From an uncultured Bacteroidales bacterium (lineage in GTDB: Bacteria > Bacteroidota > Bacteroidia > Bacteroidales > Paludibacteraceae): DNA of 40,699 nt. The stretch lies in contig ONWR01000032.1 in assembly GCA_900321605.1 (NCBI GenBank), forward strand, positions 1-40,699. The letters are read 5' to 3'. The notes beneath the pieces are model-generated. The model saw only the letters and a list, made by a program, of their open reading frames with translations, searched no databases and was not told the origin of the DNA. A program made the translations under genes and the position numbers. This document shows positions 31,352 through 39,429 of the stretch, piece after piece (the first letter of the stretch is position 1; every line of letters starts with the position of its first letter).

Positions 31352-32353
31352 ATGAAAAAAATTCTTGGTTTAGGCAACGCATTAACAGACATCCTCTTGC
31401 AGGTCAGTGAGGATGATTTGCGCGAACTTGGATTTCCGAAAGGAAGTATGAATCTGATTTCGAAAGATCAGGCGGAACAGATCCAGTATCGTTTTCTTTC
31501 TGTCCGCAAACGCATGGTAGCCGGTGGTTCTGCCTCTAATACCATCAACTGTATCGCCTCTCTGGGCGGTAAGGCGGCGTTTATCGGTAAGATAGGAAAC
31601 GACGAAGTGGGCGATTTCTACCGCGAGGACATGCTCAAGAACGGCGTCAAACCGATTCTGCTCCTTTCGCAAACCGCTATGTCCGGTTTCTCGATCGTCT
31701 TGGTGACGCCGGACGGAGAGCGTACGTTTGCTACCTATCTGGGCGCTGCGGCTGAGTTGTGCGCAGACGACATACAGAAAGATGCGTTCAACGGCTATGA
31801 TATCTTCCATATAGAGGGCTATCTGGTTCAGAACCATGAGTTGATAGAGAAAGCGATCCGTCTGGCAAAGGAATCAGGCTGTATGGTATCGCTCGATTTG
31901 GCTTCGTACAACGTGGTGAATGAGAACCACGCTTTCCTTAAGGATCTGGTGAAGCAATACGTGGATATCGTCTTTGCCAACGAAGATGAGTCTTTTGCTT
32001 ATACACATCTCAACCCCGAGGAGTCCGTACAGATGATCGCTGAGCAATGCGACATAGCGGTAGTGAAGGTCGGTAAGAACGGCTCGTACGTGCAGCAGGG
32101 CAGCAAACGCCATCATATCGGAGCGATCACCACTTCGTGTACCGACTCCACAGGTGCCGGAGACCTTTTTGCAGGAGGATTCCTTCATGCTCTCAGTGAC
32201 GGGTTTGATATCCGCCGTTGTGCCGAGATAGGCACTATTGCTGCCGGACGCGTAGTAGAAATAGTGGGTACCAAGCTCTCTGACGAGACGTGGGAGGAGA
32301 TCCGCCGTATTTGCGCCCTCTATAGAGGATTTATGCAGAAATACGATAATTAA
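31352..32353 (+). CDS. PfkB-family kinase, probably adenosine kinase-like
   Basis: The ATG at 31352 gives 333 aa starting MKKILGLGNALTDIL, typical of the family; earlier in-frame codons lie in the A/T-rich leader. Motifs: GGSASNTINCIASLGG (substrate lid and GG), GKIGNDEVGDFYRED, and the catalytic DSTGAGDLFAGGFL with the base D271. Bacteroidetes members of this subgroup are often annotated as adenosine kinase; sugar-kinase activity cannot be excluded from sequence alone. No clear consensus promoter is visible upstream. Confidence 0.88.
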   Translation: MKKILGLGNALTDILLQVSEDDLRELGFPKGSMNLISKDQAEQIQYRFLSVRKRMVAGGSASNTINCIASLGGKAAFIGKIGNDEVGDFYREDMLKNGVKPILLLSQTAMSGFSIVLVTPDGERTFATYLGAAAELCADDIQKDAFNGYDIFHIEGYLVQNHELIEKAIRLAKESGCMVSLDLASYNVVNENHAFLKDLVKQYVDIVFANEDESFAYTHLNPEESVQMIAEQCDIAVVKVGKNGSYVQQGSKRHHIGAITTSCTDSTGAGDLFAGGFLHALSDGFDIRRCAEIGTIAAGRVVEIVGTKLSDETWEEIRRICALYRGFMQKYDN

Positions 32354-32393
32354 GGTGAAAGGTGAAAATTGAAAGGTGAAAGGAAAAAGGGAA
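32353..32393 (+). repeat. AAGGTGAAAGG simple-sequence repeat
   Basis: Irregular copies of AAGGTGAAA fill the gap between the kinase and plsC genes, as in the gaps at 18022 and 23212. Confidence 0.65.
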
Positions 32394-32398
32394 ACGTT

Positions 32399-33118
32399 AT
32401 GAAATATATTTTAAGACCTTTTTATTGGATTTATCAATACGTGATAGCTTGGCCGTTATTAGTATTACTGACGGCGTTCACGGCGTTTTTCACCATCTGC
32501 ACGGTACGATGGAGAAACTCGGAGTTTGTCCATAAGGAGCAGCAGTTCTGGTCACGTGCGTTCTTTTGGCTGATGTTCCTGCCCGTTTCTGTCGATGGAA
32601 TCGAGCATATCAAGCCCGGACAGAGTTATGTCTTCGTCTCTAATCATCAGTCGATGTTCGATGTCTGGCTCATCTACGGATGGTTGCCGGTGGTCTTCAA
32701 ATGGCTGATGAAAGCGGAGCTGCGCAAAGTGCCGTTCATCGGTTCGGGCTGCAAGGCTGCAGGACATATTTTCGTAGAGAGACGAAATGCCAAAGCGGCT
32801 TTAGAGAGCCTCAAAGAGGTGGAGAAGCAACTGGTGGGCGGTGTCAGCACGGTCATTTTCCCAGAGGGAACACGTTCTGCTAATGGTGAAGTGGGACGTT
32901 TCAAACGTGGTGCTTTTCAGATCGCTCTGGATCTCGGTCTGCCGGTTATTCCTCTGTCTCTGAGCGGATGTTATGAGGTGCTGCCGAAAGGCAAACCGTT
33001 CGTGCATCGTCATCCCGTGCATATGCACATAGGCGAACCCATTGACCTCAAGCAGTTTGCCGATCCTAACGAAGCTATCGAAGCTGTTAGAAATGCCGTC
33101 ATCAACGGAAAAAAATAA
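32399..33118 (+). CDS. plsC: 1-acyl-glycerol-3-phosphate acyltransferase (PlsC family)
   Basis: I chose ATG 32399 (239 aa), because the upstream alternative is a TTG inside the AAGGTGAAA repeat. The N-terminus has a membrane segment (about residues 14-36). Acyltransferase motifs are NHQSMFD (residues 82-88, HX4D) and FPEGTRS, followed by GAFQIALDLGLPVIPLSL. The enzyme forms phosphatidic acid from lysophosphatidic acid at the inner membrane. Confidence 0.92.
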   Translation: MKYILRPFYWIYQYVIAWPLLVLLTAFTAFFTICTVRWRNSEFVHKEQQFWSRAFFWLMFLPVSVDGIEHIKPGQSYVFVSNHQSMFDVWLIYGWLPVVFKWLMKAELRKVPFIGSGCKAAGHIFVERRNAKAALESLKEVEKQLVGGVSTVIFPEGTRSANGEVGRFKRGAFQIALDLGLPVIPLSLSGCYEVLPKGKPFVHRHPVHMHIGEPIDLKQFADPNEAIEAVRNAVINGKK

Positions 33119-33153
33119 ATTAGTAATTAGTAATTTTAATTTTAATTAATATC

Positions 33154-33591
33154 ATGCATTCTGATCCTAAAGATTGTCTCTATTGTACCAATAATGAGAC
33201 CCTTCACAACCTGATGATTGAAATCGCACATCTGCGTGTTTCTCGTGCTTTCCTTTTCAAAGAGCAGACCTATCACGGTCGTTGCTTGGTAGCCTATGAC
33301 GAGCATGTGAACGACCTCAACGAGTTGTCTGATGAGCAACGTAACTTGTTCATGGCAGACGTAGCGGACGTTACGCGTGCTATGCAGAAGCTCTTCAAGC
33401 CCGAGAAAATCAACTATGGTGCTTATTCCGATAAGCTCAGCCATCTGCATTTCCACTTGGCTCCGAAATATGTGGACGGACCGGACTACGGAGGTACATT
33501 CCAGATGAATCCGGGTAAGGTCTATCTCTCTGATGCGGAGTATGCAGAGATGGTAGCTGCTCTTAGGGAAGAATTAAAAATTAAAAATTAA
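33154..33591 (+). CDS. HIT-family hydrolase
   Basis: The 145-aa protein has the histidine-triad motif HLHFHLAPK (about residues 96-104) and an N-terminal CLYC cysteine pair near residues 8-11 that may bind zinc, as in HINT-type proteins. HIT proteins hydrolyse nucleotide phosphoramidates or dinucleotides. An AT-rich repeat (TTAGTAATTAGTAATTTTAA) precedes it. Confidence 0.9.
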   Translation: MHSDPKDCLYCTNNETLHNLMIEIAHLRVSRAFLFKEQTYHGRCLVAYDEHVNDLNELSDEQRNLFMADVADVTRAMQKLFKPEKINYGAYSDKLSHLHFHLAPKYVDGPDYGGTFQMNPGKVYLSDAEYAEMVAALREELKIKN

Positions 33592-33600
33592 GATTCAGAA

Positions 33601-34758
33601 TTGCTTTTTCGTGAAATCATAGGACAAGAGGGAACGAAGCAACTGTTGCGTCAGGCGGTGCGTGAGGGACGAATACCTCATGCGCAGCTTTTTACGGGTA
33701 TATCGGGTATCGGTAAGTTGCAGTTAGCACTTGCTTATGCCCAGTATCTCAACTGCCCGAATCGAACGGAGACGGATAGCTGCGGTACGTGTCCGACCTG
33801 TTTGCAGTTTGAGCATTTGCAGCATCCGGACCTGCATTTCGTCTTTCCTATTGTCGGTTCAGACGAGACCTGCGACTCGTTCTTGGAGCAATGGAGAGGT
33901 ATTATTCTGAACAAGCATTATTTTGATCTGGACGATTGGCATCAGGCTTTAGGCGTGGAGACCAAGCAGTCGATGATCTATGAGAAAGAGAGCGGCGAGA
34001 TCCTCCGTAAACTCAGTCTCAAGCCTTATGGAAACGGCTACAAGGTAATGATCATCTGGCAGCCGGAGAAGATGAATATCACTACGGCTAACAAGTTGCT
34101 CAAGCTCTTGGAGGAACCACCTGCACGGACCGTCTTTCTGATGGTCTCAGAGCATCCGGAGCAGTTGTTGGCTACTATTCAGTCCCGTGTGCAGACGGTT
34201 CGCGTACCGCGATTAGAGACGCAGATCATCGCTGAGGCTTTGCAGCAGAAAGGAATAGATGAGGTCAAAGCCAACGACCTTGCCCGTATTGCGAACGGCT
34301 CGTACCTCGCAGCCCTCAAAAAAGCCGATGAATCCGAGGAGAATCAGCAAGAACTGCGCGATTTCATAGCTCTTTTCCGAGATGCTTATACCGTTGGTGT
34401 ACTCAAAGACCCGCAGAAGAAATTTGAGTCCCTCAAACGTCTTCGTCAATGGAGTATCGAGATGTCGGACAGCAAGGTCGGACGTGAGAAACAGAAACAT
34501 TTCCTCCAATACGCGCAGCAACAGGTGCGTGAGAACTATATCCGTAATATCGGTCAGCCCGAACTCAATTATCAGATGGAGGCAGAGCGGGATTTCTCCG
34601 TTAAATTCGCGCCTTTTATCCATAACGGCAATGTGGAAGGTATCATGAACCAACTCGATCTCGCTGAGCGTCAGATAGAGCAGAACGGTAACGCCAAGAT
34701 GATCTTCTTCGATCTGTGCCTGCAAATGATTGTATTAATCAAAAAGCCCAAACAATAA
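33601..34758 (+). CDS. holB: DNA polymerase III delta-prime subunit
   Basis: The 385-aa protein has the clamp-loader layout: start LFREIIGQEGTKQLLRQAV, P-loop-like GISGIGK, zinc module with CGTCPTC, KLLKLLEEPPARTVFLMVSE and the SRVQ box (sensor/arginine region), then a helical collar domain. It must start at TTG 33601: the HIT stop codon lies only nine bases upstream in the same frame and no ATG is available. It works in loading the sliding clamp. The last 43 bases can also be read as an extension of the next frame. Confidence 0.9.
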   Translation: MLFREIIGQEGTKQLLRQAVREGRIPHAQLFTGISGIGKLQLALAYAQYLNCPNRTETDSCGTCPTCLQFEHLQHPDLHFVFPIVGSDETCDSFLEQWRGIILNKHYFDLDDWHQALGVETKQSMIYEKESGEILRKLSLKPYGNGYKVMIIWQPEKMNITTANKLLKLLEEPPARTVFLMVSEHPEQLLATIQSRVQTVRVPRLETQIIAEALQQKGIDEVKANDLARIANGSYLAALKKADESEENQQELRDFIALFRDAYTVGVLKDPQKKFESLKRLRQWSIEMSDSKVGREKQKHFLQYAQQQVRENYIRNIGQPELNYQMEAERDFSVKFAPFIHNGNVEGIMNQLDLAERQIEQNGNAKMIFFDLCLQMIVLIKKPKQ

Positions 34759-34760
34759 AC

Positions 34761-35876
34761 ATGTCAAATATCAACTATCATATGTCAAATGAATTATCGG
34801 CAGCGGCTACGAAGCGCAACTCGGCGCATATGTTGCCTGTGAGCGATTGGTTGTCCGATCTGCCGGAGAATACGCAACTGACTGACCTTGTGGAGGTTCA
34901 GTTCAAAAATACACGTAAGGGCTATTTCCATAACACGGCTCATCTGCCTTTGGAGAAAGGCGTCAAAGTAGTGGTAGAGGCGAACCCGGGTTATGATCTG
35001 GGTGAAGTCGTGCTTACCGGCAAACTGGTGGAACTGCAGATCAAAAAGAACAAGATTGATGCTTCGCGATATGAGATCCGTCAGGTGATCCGTGTGGCTA
35101 CAGAGGACGATTTGGCGCGTGCTGAGCAGGCACATGCCCGTGAACACCAGACGATGATCAAAGCGCGTGAGTTGGCTAAATCGCTTGGTTTGGAGATGAA
35201 GATAGGTGACGTGGAGTACCAAGGCGACGGTTCGAAAGCGATCTTCTTCTATATAGCCGATGGTCGTGTGGACTTCCGCCAACTGATCAAAGTATATGCC
35301 GAGACTTTCCGTATTCGTGTGGAGATGAAGCAGATCGGTGCACGTCAGGAGGCAGGACGTATCGGTGGAACCGGACCTTGCGGACGGGAGTTATGCTGCT
35401 CCACATGGCTCATCAATTTCTCTTCCGTCGGAACAGGTGCCGCTCGTTTGCAGAATATATCGCCTAATCCTCAGAAACTCGCAGGCATGTGCGCCAAACT
35501 GAAGTGTTGTCTCAACTACGAGGTGCCGGTTTATGAGGATGCGTCCAAGAAACTGCCGAACCGTCATATAGAGCTGGAGACCAAGGATGCTACGTGGTAT
35601 TTCTTTGCTTCCGATCCTTTGGCAGGAACGGTAACTTATTCCTCCGATCCGCAACATGCCGGCAATCTGACGACGCTCTATGCCGCGCGTGCGCATGAGA
35701 TCATCGCTATGAACCGCCGAGGAGAGAAACCCGATACCTTGGAAGGTACGCGAGCTGTCTCTACAGAGATCGGATACCAGACCGGACACGGCGATGTGAC
35801 GCGTTTTGACAAGAAGAAAAACCGTCCGAATCATTCGAACCGCAATGACCGCAGAGACAGGAGGGACAGACGATGA
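34761..35876 (+). CDS. ricT: PSP1-domain protein (RicT/YaaT-like)
   Basis: The ATG at 34761 is two bases after holB and gives 371 aa; a longer frame would overlap holB. The PSP1 domain includes FFYIADGRVDFRQLIKVY and the Cys cluster GPCGRELCCS and MCAKLKCCLNYE (about residues 210-255), which in RicT binds a 4Fe-4S cluster. The C-terminus is highly basic (RNDRRDRRDRR). In B. subtilis RicT helps control RNase Y; the role in Bacteroidetes is unclear. It lies between holB and gldH, as is common in this phylum, and overlaps gldH by four bases. Confidence 0.9.
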   Translation: MSNINYHMSNELSAAATKRNSAHMLPVSDWLSDLPENTQLTDLVEVQFKNTRKGYFHNTAHLPLEKGVKVVVEANPGYDLGEVVLTGKLVELQIKKNKIDASRYEIRQVIRVATEDDLARAEQAHAREHQTMIKARELAKSLGLEMKIGDVEYQGDGSKAIFFYIADGRVDFRQLIKVYAETFRIRVEMKQIGARQEAGRIGGTGPCGRELCCSTWLINFSSVGTGAARLQNISPNPQKLAGMCAKLKCCLNYEVPVYEDASKKLPNRHIELETKDATWYFFASDPLAGTVTYSSDPQHAGNLTTLYAARAHEIIAMNRRGEKPDTLEGTRAVSTEIGYQTGHGDVTRFDKKKNRPNHSNRNDRRDRRDRR

Positions 35877-36385
35877 AAACAGCTAAAACATCCAAATTCA
35901 AGAACCTGCTCGGTCCTTTGTGGATAGGTCTTTGTGCATCGTTTTTTCTGACGAATTGCCGTAGCGATATCGTGTACAGCCAATTTAGCCCGATCTCTTA
36001 TTCGGACGGAGCGATGAGTTCTTCGGATAAATGGCATATGGATTCGGTCGTGCGGTTCGATTATACGATAGAGGATGCTCAGCCGGATTATCAGTTGCTC
36101 GTGTATGTTAGGCATACAGAGCGGTATCCATATCAGAACATGTGGCTGTTTGTAGAGGACAGCCTGCGTCAGGACACCATTGAGTTCTACTTGGCGGATG
36201 ATCGCGGACAGTGGCTTGGTAACAAACACCACGGGTTTATCGAGATGCCTGTTCTCTTGGAATCCAATTACCATTACCCCGATACCGGTCATTACAGCCT
36301 CTCTATCCGGCACGGAATGCGGGATTCGCTCTTGAGAGGTATTACGGATGTTGGTGTAGAAATCATACGAAATGGGAAAGAATAA
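35873..36385 (+). CDS. gldH: Gliding-motility-type lipoprotein GldH
   Basis: The 170-aa protein has a signal peptide with a lipobox (SFFLTNC, Cys29) and the GldH pattern: VRFDYTIEDAQPDYQLLVYV, then RYPYQNMWLFVEDS and a C-terminal SIRHGMRDSLLRGITDVG. It is an envelope lipoprotein conserved in Bacteroidetes, also in non-gliding species. It is coupled to both ricT and trmB by overlaps. Confidence 0.9.
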   Translation: MKTAKTSKFKNLLGPLWIGLCASFFLTNCRSDIVYSQFSPISYSDGAMSSSDKWHMDSVVRFDYTIEDAQPDYQLLVYVRHTERYPYQNMWLFVEDSLRQDTIEFYLADDRGQWLGNKHHGFIEMPVLLESNYHYPDTGHYSLSIRHGMRDSLLRGITDVGVEIIRNGKE

Positions 36386-37142
36386 GTTAAAAAAGTTCGC
36401 TGAAATGGAGACATTTGATAATGTCTTCCAATGTGGTGCGCAGGCTTTGTACGAAAACGGTCAGCGGATTAACGATCGTATTGAGAACGAGATGGCAGGT
36501 CATTGGAGGGAGAAATTCTTCCATAACGATCATCCGATTGTCTTGGAGTTAGGCTGCGGACGAGGCGAATATACCGTGGGTTTGGCGAAGAAATATCCCG
36601 AGAAGAACTTCATCGGCGTGGATATCAAGGGCGCACGTATGTGGGCAGGAGCCAAACAAGCGGTAGAGGAAGGACTCACAAACGCCGCTTTCCTGAGAAC
36701 GAATATCGAGTTCATTACTTCATTCTTTGCCAAAGATGAGGTGGATGAGATCTGGATCACGTTCTGCGACCCGCAGATGAAGAAAGCTACCAAGCGCTTG
36801 ACTTCCACCTATTTCATGGCTCGCTATCAGCAGATTGTCAAGCCTTCCGGACTTATTCATCTCAAGACCGACAGTCCGTTCCTCTATACTTATACGACAG
36901 AGATGCTCCGTTTGAATCCCTATCCGGTACTCGCTAATACGGATGATCTGTATGCCTCTGACCAATACCCGGATGCGCAGGCGCTCAAGACCCATTATGA
37001 AAAACAATGGTTAGACCGAGGCCTAACCATCAAATATATCGCTTGGCAACTGACGCCGTTGGAGCATTTTGAGGAACCGACGATAGAGATAGAGAAGGAC
37101 AGTTACCGCTCTTACGGACGCAATTACAACAGTCCCGAATAA
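36372..37142 (+). CDS. trmB: tRNA (guanine-N7-)-methyltransferase TrmB
   Basis: The 256-aa protein has the SAM motif VLELGCGRGEYTVGLAKKYP, then FIGVDIKGARMWAGAKQA and the catalytic region EIWITFCDPQMKKATKRL, as in TrmB. It forms m7G46 in tRNA. It overlaps gldH by 14 bases and ends eight bases from the convergent rluD. Confidence 0.94.
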   Translation: MGKNKLKKFAEMETFDNVFQCGAQALYENGQRINDRIENEMAGHWREKFFHNDHPIVLELGCGRGEYTVGLAKKYPEKNFIGVDIKGARMWAGAKQAVEEGLTNAAFLRTNIEFITSFFAKDEVDEIWITFCDPQMKKATKRLTSTYFMARYQQIVKPSGLIHLKTDSPFLYTYTTEMLRLNPYPVLANTDDLYASDQYPDAQALKTHYEKQWLDRGLTIKYIAWQLTPLEHFEEPTIEIEKDSYRSYGRNYNSPE

Positions 37143-37150
37143 TCCGTACG

Positions 37151-38218
37151 CTAATTGAGCGTGTTGGGTTCATAGTGCCGCCATTTGTCTATTAGTGCGG
37201 TCATATCTTCCGGCCATTCCGAATCGAAGAACATTCTCTCGCCCGTGCGCGGGTGCGTGAATCCTAATGTACGCGCGTGTAAGACTTGCCGCGGACAGAG
37301 CGCAAAGCAGTTTTCGATATATTGCCGGTATTTCTGCGTCCGAAGACCCTTGAGTATCTCGCATCCGCCGTATTTCTCGTCTGCAAAAAGCGGATGTCCT
37401 ATATGCTTCATGTGTACACGTATCTGATGGGTGCGTCCGGTCTCCAGACGACATTCTACCAGCGTCACGTACGGAAACCGCTCCAACACTCTCCAATGGG
37501 TGATAGCCTCTTTGGCTTGCGGACATTCCTCCAAATCCCAAACGCGGTAGATAGTGCGGTCTCGGTTATCACGCGCCAAAGCGCCTTCTACGGTTCCGCT
37601 ATCCTCTTGGAAAGTACCCCAAACGAGGGCATTATAGGTGCGCTCGGTCGTATGGTCGAAGAACTGCCGAGCCAGATGCGCTTTCGCTTCCGGAGTCTTG
37701 GCAATAAGCAGCAGACCTGAAGTGTCTTTGTCTATACGGTGTACCAAACCGATATCGGGATTGTTGATATCAAGTTTGAGTTTGGAATGTTGATTTTTTA
37801 ATTCTTCTTCAAAATGCCAAGCAAGCGCATGAAGAAGCGTGTGTTCGTAGTTGCCGTGTCCCGGGTGAACGACTAATCCGGCGGGTTTATTGACAACCAA
37901 CAGATCATCGTCCTCATAAACGATGTTCAGCGGGATATTCTCCGGTGTGATCGTGAAATCATGGGGCTCATGATCGAGCAGGACTTGTATTATATCCCCG
38001 GGTTTGACGCGGTAGTTGGAGGCAACGGCTTTTCCGTTGACCCACACGTTTCCGGCGTCCGCAGCCGTCTGAATACGGTTGCGGCTCGTATTGGTCATGT
38101 GCTCAGCAAGGTATTTATCGATTCGTTCTTTACCTTGCCCTTTATCTACTTCGCACCGCCAACGTTCCCAGAGTTCTTCATCAAAACCAGTTTCCATCGT
38201 CTTCTGTATTTTCACCAC
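37151..38218 (-). CDS. rluD: 23S rRNA pseudouridine synthase RluD-type
   Basis: The 355-aa protein has an S4 domain (about residues 31-85) and a pseudouridine synthase domain with the catalytic HRIDKDTSG (D163) and RTHQIRVHMKHIGHP. It modifies the 23S rRNA helix-69 region in its homologues. An insertion-like stretch KNQHSKLKLDINNPD (about 141-155) precedes the catalytic motif. Its start lies inside the PASTA gene by 38 bases, so translation is probably coupled. Confidence 0.93.
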   Translation of the reverse strand: MVKIQKTMETGFDEELWERWRCEVDKGQGKERIDKYLAEHMTNTSRNRIQTAADAGNVWVNGKAVASNYRVKPGDIIQVLLDHEPHDFTITPENIPLNIVYEDDDLLVVNKPAGLVVHPGHGNYEHTLLHALAWHFEEELKNQHSKLKLDINNPDIGLVHRIDKDTSGLLLIAKTPEAKAHLARQFFDHTTERTYNALVWGTFQEDSGTVEGALARDNRDRTIYRVWDLEECPQAKEAITHWRVLERFPYVTLVECRLETGRTHQIRVHMKHIGHPLFADEKYGGCEILKGLRTQKYRQYIENCFALCPRQVLHARTLGFTHPRTGERMFFDSEWPEDMTALIDKWRHYEPNTLN

Positions 38219-39023
38219 CGCCGGTAGCTACTTTCTCCAAATCCGAAGAGAGCCACAGAGATACAGTCTCTCCCTCTACGATTCTTTCTCCGGCATCGGG
38301 CGCTTGACGGTAGATATATTTAACTTTCTCTTCCTCCTGATTCGGATCTGCCTCCGGCTCTTCGTCCTCCAATACCGCGCCAACTGTCAGACGATGCTTG
38401 AGCAGGAGACTACGTGCGTCGCGAAGGGTCAGACCGATGACGGTCGGCACCTCTACTTGCTCCGTTCCTCTACCAAAACCGACTACGAGACGCACTTTCG
38501 TACCGACAGGAATCTTATCTCCCGGCTGAATGCTTGCGGTGTCGGACTTGATATCCAAGACCAGATCGCGGAAAGCGGAAGGTTCGTACTCATAGACACT
38601 ATCTACGATGATTCCTAATCCGTGTAAGGTGGTCTCAGCCTGACGATAACTGAGGTCGTGCAGGTCAGGCATGACTACTTGACGTTTGCCGGTAGCGTTG
38701 ATAGTGACGTAGATAGCTCGACCTTCTTTAGCATGACTCTCCGGACGCGGGTCTTGCTCCACGATAGTACCGAACGGCACTTTGTCCGAATAGGTCGAGT
38801 CAACTACCACCAAACGCAGACCCTTGGCATTGAGAATCGGTTCCGCTTCGGCTACTACCAAACCGCGGACATCCTCTACTTCGACCTCTACCCCGTGCTG
38901 CGTATAACCGCGCAACCAGTAAATCAGGCCCACTAAAATTGCTATTCCTGCCAAAGCGGCAAAAACGATGTTCCAACCCACAAATTTGAGGTCAGAAAGA
39001 TCAAAAAAACCTCTTTTTTCCAT
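38181..39023 (-). CDS. Membrane-anchored PASTA-domain protein
   Basis: The 280-aa protein has one N-terminal transmembrane helix (about residues 18-38) and three PASTA domains (about 45-112, 113-185 and 190-262), each with the proline/glycine turn pattern (for example VPTVIGLTLRDARSLL). There is no kinase or transpeptidase domain. PASTA domains bind peptidoglycan or muropeptides; this one would lie in the periplasm. The acidic C-terminus (DEEPEADPNQEEE) is inserted within the last domain. Its association with rluD is common in Bacteroidetes. Confidence 0.9.
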   Translation of the reverse strand: MEKRGFFDLSDLKFVGWNIVFAALAGIAILVGLIYWLRGYTQHGVEVEVEDVRGLVVAEAEPILNAKGLRLVVVDSTYSDKVPFGTIVEQDPRPESHAKEGRAIYVTINATGKRQVVMPDLHDLSYRQAETTLHGLGIIVDSVYEYEPSAFRDLVLDIKSDTASIQPGDKIPVGTKVRLVVGFGRGTEQVEVPTVIGLTLRDARSLLLKHRLTVGAVLEDEEPEADPNQEEEKVKYIYRQAPDAGERIVEGETVSLWLSSDLEKVATGGGENTEDDGNWF

Positions 39024-39043
39024 AAAATGTAAAATTCAGTGTG

Positions 39044-39075
39044 CAAAATTACAATTTTTTTTGGATATATGCAAA
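39044..39075 (-). promoter_or_regulatory. Promoter of the PASTA-rluD operon
   Basis: Minus strand TTTG (39072-39075), 20 bases, TAATTTTG (39044-39051). It overlaps the divergent plus-strand promoter at 39060-39091. Confidence 0.75.
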
Positions 39076-39091
39076 AAAAGCAGTACTTTTG
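39060..39091 (+). promoter_or_regulatory. Promoter of the small acidic lipoprotein gene
   Basis: TTTG (39060-39063), 20 bases, TACTTTTG (39084-39091). Confidence 0.78.
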
Positions 39092-39153
39092 CATCGTTTT
39101 TCGCAAAAAGGCGAAGACTTAACGGATTTTTTAGGCTAAAAAGTTTTAAAATT

Positions 39154-39360
39154 ATGAAAAAAATGCTTCTTATCGTAGCTGTTGCATTCGCTGCAATGAG
39201 CTGCGGCAACAAGTGCTGTGAGAAAAAGTGCTGCCAAGAGGCTGAGGCTGCTGAGGCAGTTGAGGTAGTAGAGGTAGCAGAGGCTGACTCTCTGGCTGCT
39301 GAGGCAGAGGTAGTTGAGGCTCCGGCAGAGGCTGAGGCTCCGGCTGAGGCTGCTGAGTAA
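39154..39360 (+). CDS. Small Ala/Glu-rich lipoprotein, 68 aa
   Basis: The ATG at 39154 follows the promoter at 39060-39091. The protein has a short lipoprotein signal (MKKMLLIVAVAFAAMSC, Cys17), a Cys/Lys-rich segment (GNKCCEKKCCQE) and an acidic low-complexity tail of Glu/Ala/Val repeats (EVVEVAEAD, EAPAEAEAP). It is probably anchored in an envelope membrane. The gene has its own promoter and terminator, which suggests high expression. The role is unknown. The reverse strand across it is also open but is a shadow caused by the repeats. Confidence 0.8.
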   Translation: MKKMLLIVAVAFAAMSCGNKCCEKKCCQEAEAAEAVEVVEVAEADSLAAEAEVVEAPAEAEAPAEAAE

Positions 39361-39390
39361 TCCTTGTTGCTCACATTAAGGTACTACCTT

Positions 39391-39426
39391 AAAAGAAGCG
39401 ACCCTTTCGGGCCGCTTTCTTTTTTG
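39391..39426. terminator. Bidirectional terminator between the lipoprotein gene and gpmI
   Basis: AAGCGACCC, TTTC, GGGCCGCTT with A-rich and T-rich flanks on both sides; it can stop transcription from either direction. Confidence 0.85.
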
Positions 39427-39429
39427 TAC

